DNA of 64,000 nt from Micromonospora sp. WMMA1947 (lineage in GTDB: Bacteria > Actinomycetota > Actinomycetes > Mycobacteriales > Micromonosporaceae), in contig NZ_CP114909.1 in NCBI RefSeq assembly GCF_027497355.1, forward strand, positions 1,984,001 to 2,048,000, read 5' to 3'. A model generated the notes under the pieces. That model had not been told where the DNA came from and searched no databases. It saw nothing but the letters and a program-made list of their open reading frames with translations. This document shows positions 25,532 to 33,809 of the stretch, in pieces. How positions within the stretch are numbered: position 1 is the stretch's first letter; every line of letters starts with the position of its first letter. The position numbers were made by a program, and so were the translations under genes.

Positions 25532-26044
25532 TCAGTAGGTCTCGACGTGCACGCTGGTCTCGCTCAGGGCTTCGACCACGAAGATGCGGGTGCCGACCGG
25601 GATCGGCCCGTCGGCGCGAGCGTTGAGCTTCACCGGCTGGCCGGCGAGGCGTACCCGCACCTCGCCGTAGCCGCCGCTGGGGATCGGCGTCACCACCAGG
25701 CCGATCGCGCCGGCCAGGTGGTCGCGGGTGGGTGTGGCGTCGGTGCGCATGGTGCGGGCCGCGCGGCTGAGCCGGGCCGCCAGCCAGCCGGTGGGCACGG
25801 CGGCGAGCGCGCCGCCGGCCACCGCCGCCGCGATCATTCCGGGGGTACGACCGCCGAGCAGTTCGTTGACGATCGCGCCGCCGAACCCGAACGCCCCGGT
25901 GAAACCGGCGGCCGCCTCCAGCGACACCGGCCCGTCGACGTCCGGCTGGCCGAAATGGAGCACGCCCGAGCCGAGCAGGGCGAGGGTCAGCACGCCGACA
26001 CCGATCCCGCCGATGATCAGGAAGATGAGCGTCCCGGGTGCCAT
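25532..26044 (-). CDS. NfeD-like membrane protein, partner of the flotillin
   Basis: Protein of 170 aa. Hydrophobic segments lie at residues 5-27 (LIFLIIGGIGVGVLTLALLG) and near 60-90. A C-terminal OB-fold of the NfeD type follows: GAIGLVVTPIPSGGYGEVRV, then GTRIFVVEALSETSVHV. The short NfeD form lacks the serine-protease domain. ATG at 26044 gives MAPGTLIF; a longer start adds 10 polar residues before the membrane helix. Same strand and 25 bp from the flotillin gene, so very likely one operon. Confidence 0.82.
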   Translation of the reverse strand: MAPGTLIFLIIGGIGVGVLTLALLGSGVLHFGQPDVDGPVSLEAAAGFTGAFGFGGAIVNELLGGRTPGMIAAAVAGGALAAVPTGWLAARLSRAARTMRTDATPTRDHLAGAIGLVVTPIPSGGYGEVRVRLAGQPVKLNARADGPIPVGTRIFVVEALSETSVHVETY

Positions 26045-26155
26045 GACCTGCACGGTATCGGCGCCGTGCAACATCGACTTCGCTCAGCGCTCGCCCAGTC
26101 CGCCCTCAGAGAGCCCGGCCGGGGAAATGTCGGCGGGCGAGCGACAATGGGTGGC

Positions 26156-26635
26156 ATGCGCTGGACCGTGCTCGACTCACCGATCGGGGAGTTCTCCGTC
26201 GGCACCGACGACGACGCGGTGCGCGGCGCGCACTTCGGCCGGGTGGACGGGGCGGCCGACGAGCCCGGCGACGCGGTGGCCCGGCTGGCGGTGGCGGAGC
26301 TGCGGGCGTACTTCGCCGGTGAGCTGACCGAGTTCACGGTGCCGGTGTCCGCGCCCCGCGGCTCGGAGTTCGAGCGCGCCGTCTGGCGGGAGATGACCCG
26401 CATCCCCTACGGCGAGACGACTACCTACGGCGAGGTGGCGAAGGCGGTCGGCGACCCGGGTGGCGCCCGGGCGGTCGGGGTGGCCTGCAACCGCAATCCG
26501 GTGCCGGTGATCGTGCCATGTCACCGGATCGTCGGCGCGGGCGGCAAGCTGGTCGGCTTCGGCGGCGGGCTGCCGCGCAAGGTGACGCTGCTGGAGCTGG
26601 AGGCGTCAGTGGCGTTGCGGCGCGCCTGGTCCTGA
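26156..26635 (+). CDS. ogt: Methylated-DNA--protein-cysteine methyltransferase
   Basis: Suicide repair enzyme of 159 aa that removes alkyl groups from O6-guanine. Active-site motif VPCHRIVGAGG with the acceptor Cys, preceded by the recognition helix segment YGEVAKAVGDPGGARAVG and Arg/Asn of ACNRNP. The N-terminal domain is short. ATG at 26156 is chosen; an ATG at 26147 would add three residues. Divergent from nfeD and convergent with ino1 across a strong terminator. Confidence 0.93.
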   Translation: MRWTVLDSPIGEFSVGTDDDAVRGAHFGRVDGAADEPGDAVARLAVAELRAYFAGELTEFTVPVSAPRGSEFERAVWREMTRIPYGETTTYGEVAKAVGDPGGARAVGVACNRNPVPVIVPCHRIVGAGGKLVGFGGGLPRKVTLLELEASVALRRAWS

Positions 26636-26645
26636 CGTACGCGAA

Positions 26646-26683
26646 GAAGGAAGGCCGGGTCCGCGCGGACCCGGCCTTCCTTC
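26646..26683. terminator. Bidirectional terminator between ogt and ino1
   Basis: Perfect 18-bp arms (26646-26663 and 26666-26683, GAAGGAAGGCCGGGTCCG and complement) with a 2-nt centre. It is placed between two convergent stops and ends in a pyrimidine run on both strands. Confidence 0.85.
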
Positions 26684-26700
26684 TCGTGCGTGTCAGCGCG

Positions 26701-27780
26701 TCAGCGCTCGACCTCGCCGGCGATGAACGCCTCGACGGCGGCGTGCGCGTCGTGGTCGGCGTACTGCTCCGGCGGGGACTTCATGAAGTACGAGGAGGCG
26801 GAGAGGATCGGGCCACCGATCTTCCGGTCCAGCGCGATCTTCGCGGCGCGGACGGCGTCGATGATGACACCGGCCGAGTTCGGCGAGTCCCACACCTCGA
26901 GCTTCAGCTCCGCGTTGAGCGGGGTGTCGCCGAAGGAGCGGCCCTCCAGGCGGATGTACGCCCACTTGCGGTCGTCCAGCCACGGCACGTGGTCGGACGG
27001 GCCGATGTGCACGTCGCTCTTGCTCATCTCGTGCGGGATCTGGGAGGTCACCGACTGGGTCTTCGAGATCTTCTTCGAGACCAGGCGGTTGCGCTCCAGC
27101 ATGTTCATGAAGTCCATGTTGCCGCCGAAGTTGAGCTGGTACGTGCGCAGCAGCTCGACCCCGCGGTCCTCGAAGAGCTTCGCCAGGGCGCGGTGCACGA
27201 TGGTGGCGCCGACCTGGCTCTTGATGTCGTCGCCGACGATCGGCAGGCCGGCGTCGGTGAACTTCTGCGCCCACTCCGGGTCGGAGGCGATGAAGACCGG
27301 CAGGGCGTTCACGAACGCGCAACCGGCGTCGATCGCGGCCTGGGCGTAGAACTTGTCGGCCTCCTCGGAGCCCACCGGGAGGTAGGAGACGACCACGTCG
27401 ACCTGGGCGTCGCGCAGCGCCTGCGCCACGTCGACCGGCTTGGCGTCCGACTCCTCGACGATCTCGCGGTAGTACTGGCCCAGACCGTCGAAGGTCGGGC
27501 CGCGCTGCACGGTGACGCCGGTCGGCGGCACGTCGCACAGCTTGATCGTGTTGTTCTCGCTGGCGACGATCGCCTCCGCGAGGTCCATGCCCACCTTCTT
27601 GGCGTCCACGTCGAACGCCGCGACGAACTTCACGTCGGAAACGTGGTAGTCGCCGAAGGTGACGTGCATGAGACCCGGGACGCGGTCGTTCGGGTCGGCG
27701 TTCCGGTAGTACTCCACGCCCTGTACGAGGGACGAGGCGCAGTTACCCACACCGACGATGGCGACGCGGACGGAGCCCAT
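26701..27780 (-). CDS. ino1: Myo-inositol-1-phosphate synthase
   Basis: NAD-dependent enzyme of 359 aa that cyclises glucose 6-phosphate to inositol 1-phosphate, the source of phosphatidylinositol and mycothiol. NAD-binding [35 protein letters not shown], the family signature [15 protein letters not shown] and [17 protein letters not shown] are all present. ATG at 27780 is chosen for the AAGGAGG eight bases upstream. The gene follows a PadR-type regulator by 23 bp, the same arrangement as mycobacterial Rv0047c-ino1, so expression is probably under PadR control. Confidence 0.96.
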   Translation of the reverse strand: MGSVRVAIVGVGNCASSLVQGVEYYRNADPNDRVPGLMHVTFGDYHVSDVKFVAAFDVDAKKVGMDLAEAIVASENNTIKLCDVPPTGVTVQRGPTFDGLGQYYREIVEESDAKPVDVAQALRDAQVDVVVSYLPVGSEEADKFYAQAAIDAGCAFVNALPVFIASDPEWAQKFTDAGLPIVGDDIKSQVGATIVHRALAKLFEDRGVELLRTYQLNFGGNMDFMNMLERNRLVSKKISKTQSVTSQIPHEMSKSDVHIGPSDHVPWLDDRKWAYIRLEGRSFGDTPLNAELKLEVWDSPNSAGVIIDAVRAAKIALDRKIGGPILSASSYFMKSPPEQYADHDAHAAVEAFIAGEVER

Positions 27781-27803
27781 AGCGTCTGCCTCCTTCTTCT
27801 TCA

Positions 27804-28442
27804 TCACGGCCGCTCTTTCCTGGACGTTCCAGGCGTGGGCGGGCTGTCGTTGTCTCCTCGGCCACCGGCCGTCCCGGGTCGCGGGTCGGCCGGGGCCCGG
27901 CCGGAGCGCTCGTTGGCGATGAGCTCCTCCAGCCAGCGGACCTCGCGCTCACAGGCGTCGAGCCCGTGGCGTTGCAGTTCCAGGGTGTACGCGTCGAGTC
28001 GCTCGGCTGCCCGGCCGAGCACGTCACGAAGACCTTCGCGACGTTCCTCGATCTTGCGACGACGACCTTCCAGGATCCGGAGCCGGGTGGCCTGGTCGGT
28101 CCGGGCGAAGAACGCGAAGTGCACGCCGAAGCCCGTGTCGTCGTACGTCTCGGGTCCAGCCTGCGCTATGAGCTGGGCGAAGCGTTCCTTGCCCTCCGCG
28201 GTAATGGTGTAGACCACCCGACCGCGTCGGCTGGTCAGCGCGGGAACCTCCTCGGCGGTCGCGGGCGTCTCGGCGGCTTCGGTGATCCATCCCGCCGCCT
28301 GCAGCCGGCGCAGGGTCGGGTAGAGAGAGCCGTAGCTGATCGCCGCCCGGATGGCGCCGAGCTTGGCGGTCAGCTCCTTGCGCAGCTCGTAGCCGTGCAT
28401 CGGCGCCTCCTGCAGGAGGCCGAGGATGGCGAGCTCGAGCAC
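27804..28442 (-). CDS. PadR-family transcriptional regulator
   Basis: DNA-binding repressor-type protein of 212 aa. The winged helix is residues ~1-75 ([50 protein letters not shown]) and a long C-terminal helical dimerisation part carries [19 protein letters not shown] start with AGAAGGG upstream. It shares a transcript with ino1. A perfect long palindrome lies 43 bp upstream of the start and is its likely autoregulatory operator. Confidence 0.9.
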   Translation of the reverse strand: MLELAILGLLQEAPMHGYELRKELTAKLGAIRAAISYGSLYPTLRRLQAAGWITEAAETPATAEEVPALTSRRGRVVYTITAEGKERFAQLIAQAGPETYDDTGFGVHFAFFARTDQATRLRILEGRRRKIEERREGLRDVLGRAAERLDAYTLELQRHGLDACEREVRWLEELIANERSGRAPADPRPGTAGGRGDNDSPPTPGTSRKERP

Positions 28443-28484
28443 GGGCCATCCCTTCTTTTCCCCCTGCGCGGAGTGCTAACCACC

Positions 28485-28509
28485 GCGATGTATCGGACCG
28501 ATACATCGC
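28485..28509. promoter_or_regulatory. Probable PadR operator
   Basis: Perfect inverted repeat with 12-bp arms, GCGATGTATCGG and CCGATACATCGC, around one central A. An outer pair GCTAAC (28475-28480) and GTTAGC (28512-28517) extends the symmetry. The ATGTAT...ATACAT core is typical of PadR-family sites. It lies between the divergent PadR and DUF5318 genes. Confidence 0.75.
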
Positions 28510-28617
28510 ACGTTAGCGGAGAGGGGAGGGTGGGGCAAACCCCTGCTTACGCGACGCGCTCATCACGCATCGTGACCATGGTCGCCTGGGTTCGCCGGAG
28601 CGCGTACCCTTTCCCGC

Positions 28618-29064
28618 ATGCGTACGCAGCGCCAGGTCGTCGACTACTCGCTTCAGAAGCGGGCTGTGCTGCGTGAACTGCTCGCCGGGCGGATCGGCAC
28701 GTACGACGTCTGCGACGCCTCGCCGTACCTGAAGAACGCTGCTCGTTTCCACGGCGAGCCGACCGACCACCGCTGCCCGATCTGCCGCAGCGAGAACCTG
28801 ATCCACGTCCACTACATTTACGGTGACGAACTCAAGCAGTCGGCCGGCCAGGCGCGTACCCGGGCCGAGTTGCCCGTCCTGGCCATGACGCTGCGTGAGT
28901 TCCAGGTGTTCGTGGTGGAGGTCTGCCCCGGCTGCGACTGGAACCATCTCGTCGAGCAGTTCCTGCTCGGCCGGGACGGCCTCGCGGGCGAGGCGGAGGG
29001 CGCGGACGAATCGGTCGCGGCCAACGGCTCCACCCCTCGGCGAAGGCGAGAGGCGCAACGGTGA
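28618..29064 (+). CDS. DUF5318 family protein
   Basis: Cytosolic protein of 148 aa, conserved in actinobacteria and of unknown function. It begins QRQVVDYSLQKRAVLRELLAG and carries two Cys pairs, CPICRS and CPGCDWN, which suggest a zinc-binding fold. ATG start with a TACCCT-like -10 a few bases upstream, so the transcript may be leaderless. The same gene lies between ino1-padR and the penicillin-binding protein in mycobacteria (Rv0049). Residues after ~120 are Arg/Ala-rich and poorly conserved. Confidence 0.85.
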   Translation: MRTQRQVVDYSLQKRAVLRELLAGRIGTYDVCDASPYLKNAARFHGEPTDHRCPICRSENLIHVHYIYGDELKQSAGQARTRAELPVLAMTLREFQVFVVEVCPGCDWNHLVEQFLLGRDGLAGEAEGADESVAANGSTPRRRREAQR

Positions 29065-29258
29065 ACGCGGCTGTCCCGATCGCTGCCGGCCCATTCCCCG
29101 GGCGGCAGGATCGACAGCCTTTACGCGTAATTGGTCCGAATAGGTCGGATTTGACGGGCGCGCGCCGGTACCGCCGGCGGGTAACGTCCCGTGTTCCAGC
29201 TCACGGCAACCCGGTGGCGGCGCCCCCGCGCCCCACCGCGACCGGCAGGGTGTGAGGA

Positions 29259-32090
29259 ATGAACTACGGCGATCCCAGTTCTTCGCGTGGGCGGGCCCAG
29301 ATCCCGGGCCCGAACGGCGACCCCGGTTCCGAAGGGAGCCGGGGAAGGAACGGTTGGTCCGGCGCGGCGGACGGCGGCGCCTCGGCGCGCGCCTCCGCGA
29401 CACCGTACGGCGCGGGTGGCCGGGCCTCGGTCAGTGGCGCCGCTCCGGCGCCGCGCGGAGCGGCAGGCTCGGCCTCGGTCGGCCGGGCCGGCGCAGGCGG
29501 ACGCGCCTCGGTGCCCGTCTCGCCGGCGCCCGGCGCCTCCGGGCGCGCCGGCGCCGGCCGGGCGTCGGTGCCGGTCTCCCCGGCCGCTCCGGCCGGGCGG
29601 GCCTCGGTGGGCGCGGCGAGCGTGGGCGCGGCAAGCGTCGGCGGGCGGGCGAGCGTGGGCGGACGTGCGAGCGTCGGCGCGGCGGCCGTGGGTGGCCGCG
29701 CCCGGGTGCCCGGCGCCTCCGGCGGCGGTCCCGGTGGTCCCGGCGGTCCGACCGGCCCGGGCCGGCGTGGCCGCGGCGAGGACCCGGCGCGGGCAAAGAA
29801 GCGCCGCCGGATCAACATGCTGATCGCCGGCTTCGCCGTGTTCATCATGCTCGCCGGCATCGGTGTGGTGAGCTTCACCTGGTACTCCACCAAGGTGGTG
29901 CTCCCGGAGGACACCATCCCGCCGCTGTCCACCACCATCTACGACTCGACCGGCAAGACCGCCGTCGCCCGGATCGGCGACCAGAACCGCCAGCTGGTCA
30001 CCATCGACCAGATCCCGGAGCACGTCCAGCACGCGGTCGCCGCGGCGGAGGACCGGAACTTCTACGAGCACTCCGGTGTGGACTACAAGGGCATCGCCCG
30101 GGCCGCGTGGAACAACCTCACCGGCGGCGACAAGCAGGGTGCCTCGACCATCACCCAGCAGTACGCGCGCAACGCGTTCGAGAACCTGAACCAGGACACG
30201 TACGGCCGCAAGGTCAAGGAGGCGATCCTCGCCTCCAAGCTGAACGACACGTACGACAAGCGCGTGATCATGCAGCACTACCTGAACATCATCTACTTCG
30301 GCCGGGGCGCGTACGGTATCCAGGCGGCGGCGCAGACGTACTTCAAGAAGAACGTCAAGGACCTGAACGTGGCGGAGGCCGCGGTGCTCGCCGCGCTGAT
30401 CAAGCAGCCGGAGCCGAGCGCCACCCACCAGGGCTACGACCCGGCGATCAACCCGACCGCCGCGCTGGACCGGTGGAACTACGTGATCAACGGCATGATC
30501 ACGGAGAAGTGGCTCGATGCGCCGAACAAGCCGAACCACCCCACCGAGTACCCGAAGAACATCCAGAAGCCGTCGAAGAACAGCGGTGGCGGCTTCGGCA
30601 TCGACACCCCGTACGGCAACATCGTCAACTACGTCTCGCAGGAACTGCGCGAGATGAAGCTCTGCACCGACAACGAGGCCGAGGCGACCGAGAAGAAGCC
30701 GCTGTGCGCCAAGGCGCTGAGCCGGGGTGGTTACAAGATCACCACCACGATCAACCGGAAGATGCAGGAGGCGGCGCTCGACGCGGCCCAGCGGGCCCGG
30801 AAGGGCTCCGAACTCGCCGGCCAGCCGCCGAACCTGATGGCCGCCGTGGTGGCCATCGACCCGAAGACCGGCCGGGTGCTCGCCTACTACGGCGGCGACA
30901 ACGGCACCGGCACCGACTACGCCGGGAAGAACGTCGACAACGGCGTGGTCAGCGGCGGGCACTCGCCGGGTTCGAGCTTCAAGATCTACACGCTCGCGGC
31001 GGCGCTGAAGGAAGGCATCTCGCTGAAGTCCCGGTGGAAGGGCTCGGCGTTCACGCCGAAGGGCACCAAGTTCAAGGTCAGCAACGCCGGCGCGGACCGG
31101 GTCACCTGCGGTGACTCCTGCACGCTCGAACAGTCGACGCTGAAGTCGCTGAACGTGCCGTTCTACTACATCACCGAGCAGATCGGCCCGGACAAGGTGC
31201 TCGACATGGCCAAGCGGGCCGGTGTGACCACCATGTGGCAGACCGACACCAACCCGGCCAAGGCGCACGACCTGACCAAGGCCGACCCGAAGGACCTCGC
31301 GCCGTCGCCGTTCTTCCACGTCATCGGCTACGGCCAGTACCCGATCACCGTGCTCGACCACGCCAACGGCGTCGCCACCTTCGCCAACCAGGGCATGTAC
31401 CACAAGGCGCACTTCGTGCTGAAGGTGCAGAAGCAGAATCCGGACACCGGCCAGTGGGACACGCTCGGCGGGGAGAAGCTCAAGGGGGAGCAGCGGATCG
31501 ACAAGGAGGTCGCCGCCGACGTCACCTCAGTGCTGAAGCAGTACCCGGGCCAGATCAACAAGCGCCTCGAGGAGGGCCGGCAGGTCGCCGAGAAGACCGG
31601 TACCTGGGAACTCGGCGACAAGACCACCCGCAACGGTGACGCCTGGATGATCGGCTACACGCCGCAACTCGCCACCGCGGTCTGGGTCGGCAACGTCAAG
31701 GACCGCAAGGCGATCAAATACAAGGACGGCCGGGACATCAGTGGCGCCCGGATGCCGGGTGACATCTTCCAGCGCTTCATGAACGACGCGCTCAAGGGCA
31801 AGGACAAGGAAGAGTTCCCGCCCGCGGCGAACATCGGCAAGGACGACACCGGCAACGGCGAGGCGCCCCCGCCGACGAACGAGCCCGGCCAGCCCGGCGG
31901 CCCGAACTGCGACCCGCTCGGCCTGTTCTGCCCCGGCGGCACGCCCGGCGGCGGCACCCCGGGTGGTGGCGGCGACCAGGGTGGCACCAACCCCGGTGGA
32001 GGCGGGCTCCCCGGCGGTGGTGGACGGCCCGGTGGCGGCGGTGGCGGCGGTGGGTTGCTACCGAGCACACCACCGACACGACAGAACTGA
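29259..32090 (+). CDS. ponA: Bifunctional class A penicillin-binding protein (PonA1-like)
   Basis: Peptidoglycan polymerase of 943 aa. Residues 1-180 are a disordered cytosolic Ala/Gly/Arg/Ser lead with a tandem GGRASV/GAASVG repeat. One membrane helix lies near 186-207. The GT51 glycosyltransferase domain (AAEDRNFYEHSGVD; TITQQYARN) spans about 225-400. In the transpeptidase domain the SxxK Ser is 571 (SSFK), SxN is 630 (SLN) and KTG is 779. A Gly/Pro-rich tail of ~80 residues ends the protein. In mycobacteria PonA1 occupies this position (Rv0050), followed by a membrane protein and rpsF. Confidence 0.94.
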   Translation: MNYGDPSSSRGRAQIPGPNGDPGSEGSRGRNGWSGAADGGASARASATPYGAGGRASVSGAAPAPRGAAGSASVGRAGAGGRASVPVSPAPGASGRAGAGRASVPVSPAAPAGRASVGAASVGAASVGGRASVGGRASVGAAAVGGRARVPGASGGGPGGPGGPTGPGRRGRGEDPARAKKRRRINMLIAGFAVFIMLAGIGVVSFTWYSTKVVLPEDTIPPLSTTIYDSTGKTAVARIGDQNRQLVTIDQIPEHVQHAVAAAEDRNFYEHSGVDYKGIARAAWNNLTGGDKQGASTITQQYARNAFENLNQDTYGRKVKEAILASKLNDTYDKRVIMQHYLNIIYFGRGAYGIQAAAQTYFKKNVKDLNVAEAAVLAALIKQPEPSATHQGYDPAINPTAALDRWNYVINGMITEKWLDAPNKPNHPTEYPKNIQKPSKNSGGGFGIDTPYGNIVNYVSQELREMKLCTDNEAEATEKKPLCAKALSRGGYKITTTINRKMQEAALDAAQRARKGSELAGQPPNLMAAVVAIDPKTGRVLAYYGGDNGTGTDYAGKNVDNGVVSGGHSPGSSFKIYTLAAALKEGISLKSRWKGSAFTPKGTKFKVSNAGADRVTCGDSCTLEQSTLKSLNVPFYYITEQIGPDKVLDMAKRAGVTTMWQTDTNPAKAHDLTKADPKDLAPSPFFHVIGYGQYPITVLDHANGVATFANQGMYHKAHFVLKVQKQNPDTGQWDTLGGEKLKGEQRIDKEVAADVTSVLKQYPGQINKRLEEGRQVAEKTGTWELGDKTTRNGDAWMIGYTPQLATAVWVGNVKDRKAIKYKDGRDISGARMPGDIFQRFMNDALKGKDKEEFPPAANIGKDDTGNGEAPPPTNEPGQPGGPNCDPLGLFCPGGTPGGGTPGGGGDQGGTNPGGGGLPGGGGRPGGGGGGGGLLPSTPPTRQN

Positions 32091-32107
32091 CGCGTACCAC
32101 CTGACGA

Positions 32108-32136
32108 CGGCGGCCGGACCTCGGGTCCGGCCGCCG
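32108..32136 (+). terminator. Terminator after the penicillin-binding protein gene
   Basis: Perfect 13-bp stem CGGCGGCCGGACC (32108-32120) with a TCG loop and complement (32124-32136), 17 bp after the stop. It precedes the next gene by about 75 bp. Confidence 0.75.
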
Positions 32137-32210
32137 CCGCGTTTCGCGTACCGGAATTTCTCCGCGCGCGACGGGACGGCGACCCCCGGTGTACGGCAGG
32201 ATGCCTCACC

Positions 32211-33767
32211 ATGAGCACCCAGTCGCCCGCAGGCATCGATGAGCCCGGCGCGTCCGAGGCGGCGCCGCGATCGGCAGAGACGATCGACCATCCGTCCCGC
32301 TCGGACTGGTTCGTCCGCGGCGCCTCCGGACTGATCGGCGGTCCGCTCGGCGACCACGCCGCAGCCCTGGACCGGCCCGCCGGCCGGGAGAGCCGGTTCT
32401 GGACCGCCGGCCGGATCGTGCTGGCGCTGGTGTGCCTGACGCTGGCCCTGCACTGGGTGCAGAAGTCGCCCTGCCAGGACGGCGCCTGGCAGAACAACAT
32501 CCAGTACACCCGGATGTGCTACACCGACGTGCTGGCGCTCTACTACGCCGAAGGGCTCAACGAGGGCAAGGTCCCCTACGCCGACCACCCGGTGGAGTAC
32601 CCGGTGCTGACCGGCTACTTCATGGGCGCCCTCGGCCTCCCGGTGCACGCCCTCGGCTCCGACAACCCCGCCATCAACCAGGGCCAGTGGTTCTACAACC
32701 TGAACGCGCTGGTGCTCGGCGCGCTCGCCGTCGCCACCGTCGCGGTGATCCTCAGCCTGCGCCGACGACGACCGTGGGACGCCGCGTTGTTCGCGCTCTC
32801 CCCGGCTCTGGTGCTCACCGCCACCGTCAACTGGGACCTGCTCGCCATCGGCCTGGCCGCGTTCGGCCTGCTGGCCTGGGCACGCGCCCGGCCCGACCGG
32901 TACGCGCTGCTGCTGCCCGGAGTAGCAGGAGTCCTCATCGGACTGGGCGGGGCGGCCAAGATGTGGCCGCTGTTCCTCCTCGGGCCGATCCTGGTCCTCG
33001 CGTTGCGCGCCGGCAAGATGCTGGCCGGGCTGGTCGCCACGGCGACCGCGCTGGTGACCCTCGTGGCGGTGAACCTGCCGGTGGCGATCCCGTACCGGGA
33101 GAACTGGGAACGCTTCTTCGACCTGAACACCACGCGCCCCATCGACTGGGGCACGCTCTGGTACATCGGCCGCTACCTGGACGGCCGGATCAGCCCGTCC
33201 GCACCCGGCGAACTCGGGCCCTTCGAGTGGCTGAACGCGAACATCCCCACCCTCAACTGGCTGTCGTACCTGCTGTTCGGGCTGGCCTGCCTCGGCGTGG
33301 CCGGGCTGGCCCTGCTCGCGCCGCGCCGGCCCCGGCTGGCCCAGCTCGCCTTCCTTGTGGTCGCCGCGTTCCTCATCTTCAGCAAGGTGTGGTCCCAGCA
33401 GTTCGTGCTCTGGCTGCTGCCGCTCGCGGTGCTCGCCCGGCCGCGCTGGGGCGCGTTCCTCGCCTGGCAGGTCGCCGAGGTCGGCTACTTCGCCGCCTTC
33501 TACGGCGAACTGCTCGGCACTGCCATGTCCCGGCCGGTCTTCCCCGAGGGCGTCTTCGTGCTGGCGTCGAGCCTGCGCCTGATCACCGTGGTGGTGCTCT
33601 GCGGGTTCGTCATCCGGGACATCGTGCGGCCCGAACTGGACGTGATCCGGCACACCTACGCCGACGACCCGGACGGCGGGGTGCTCGACGGCGCACCCGA
33701 CGCGCCCTGGCATCAGCGCTGGCGGGCACGAGCCGCCGAACGGCCCGCCGAACCCGTTCCGGTGTGA
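32211..33767 (+). CDS. Polytopic membrane protein, GT87-like (Rv0051 homologue)
   Basis: Protein of 518 aa. After a polar ~70-residue cytosolic lead it has about ten hydrophobic segments (first RIVLALVCLTLALHWV). The motif YADHPVEYPVLTGYFMG and YYAEGLNEGKVPY resemble lipid-linked GT-C/DUF2029 glycosyltransferases, whose catalytic Asp lies in a loop like this. Position between the penicillin-binding protein and rpsF matches mycobacterial Rv0051. A cell-envelope glycosyltransferase is the best guess; the substrate is unknown. ATG start. Ends in a convergent terminator. Confidence 0.82.
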   Translation: MSTQSPAGIDEPGASEAAPRSAETIDHPSRSDWFVRGASGLIGGPLGDHAAALDRPAGRESRFWTAGRIVLALVCLTLALHWVQKSPCQDGAWQNNIQYTRMCYTDVLALYYAEGLNEGKVPYADHPVEYPVLTGYFMGALGLPVHALGSDNPAINQGQWFYNLNALVLGALAVATVAVILSLRRRRPWDAALFALSPALVLTATVNWDLLAIGLAAFGLLAWARARPDRYALLLPGVAGVLIGLGGAAKMWPLFLLGPILVLALRAGKMLAGLVATATALVTLVAVNLPVAIPYRENWERFFDLNTTRPIDWGTLWYIGRYLDGRISPSAPGELGPFEWLNANIPTLNWLSYLLFGLACLGVAGLALLAPRRPRLAQLAFLVVAAFLIFSKVWSQQFVLWLLPLAVLARPRWGAFLAWQVAEVGYFAAFYGELLGTAMSRPVFPEGVFVLASSLRLITVVVLCGFVIRDIVRPELDVIRHTYADDPDGGVLDGAPDAPWHQRWRARAAERPAEPVPV

Positions 33768-33774
33768 CCGAGCC

Positions 33775-33809
33775 GGTCGTGTTCCGGTCTACAGCCGGAA
33801 CACGACCGC
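33775..33809. terminator. Bidirectional terminator between two convergent membrane-protein genes
   Basis: Perfect 14-bp arms CGGTCGTGTTCCGG (33775-33788) and complement (33796-33809), 7-nt loop. The right arm also encodes the last codons of the minus-strand gene. Confidence 0.75.
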
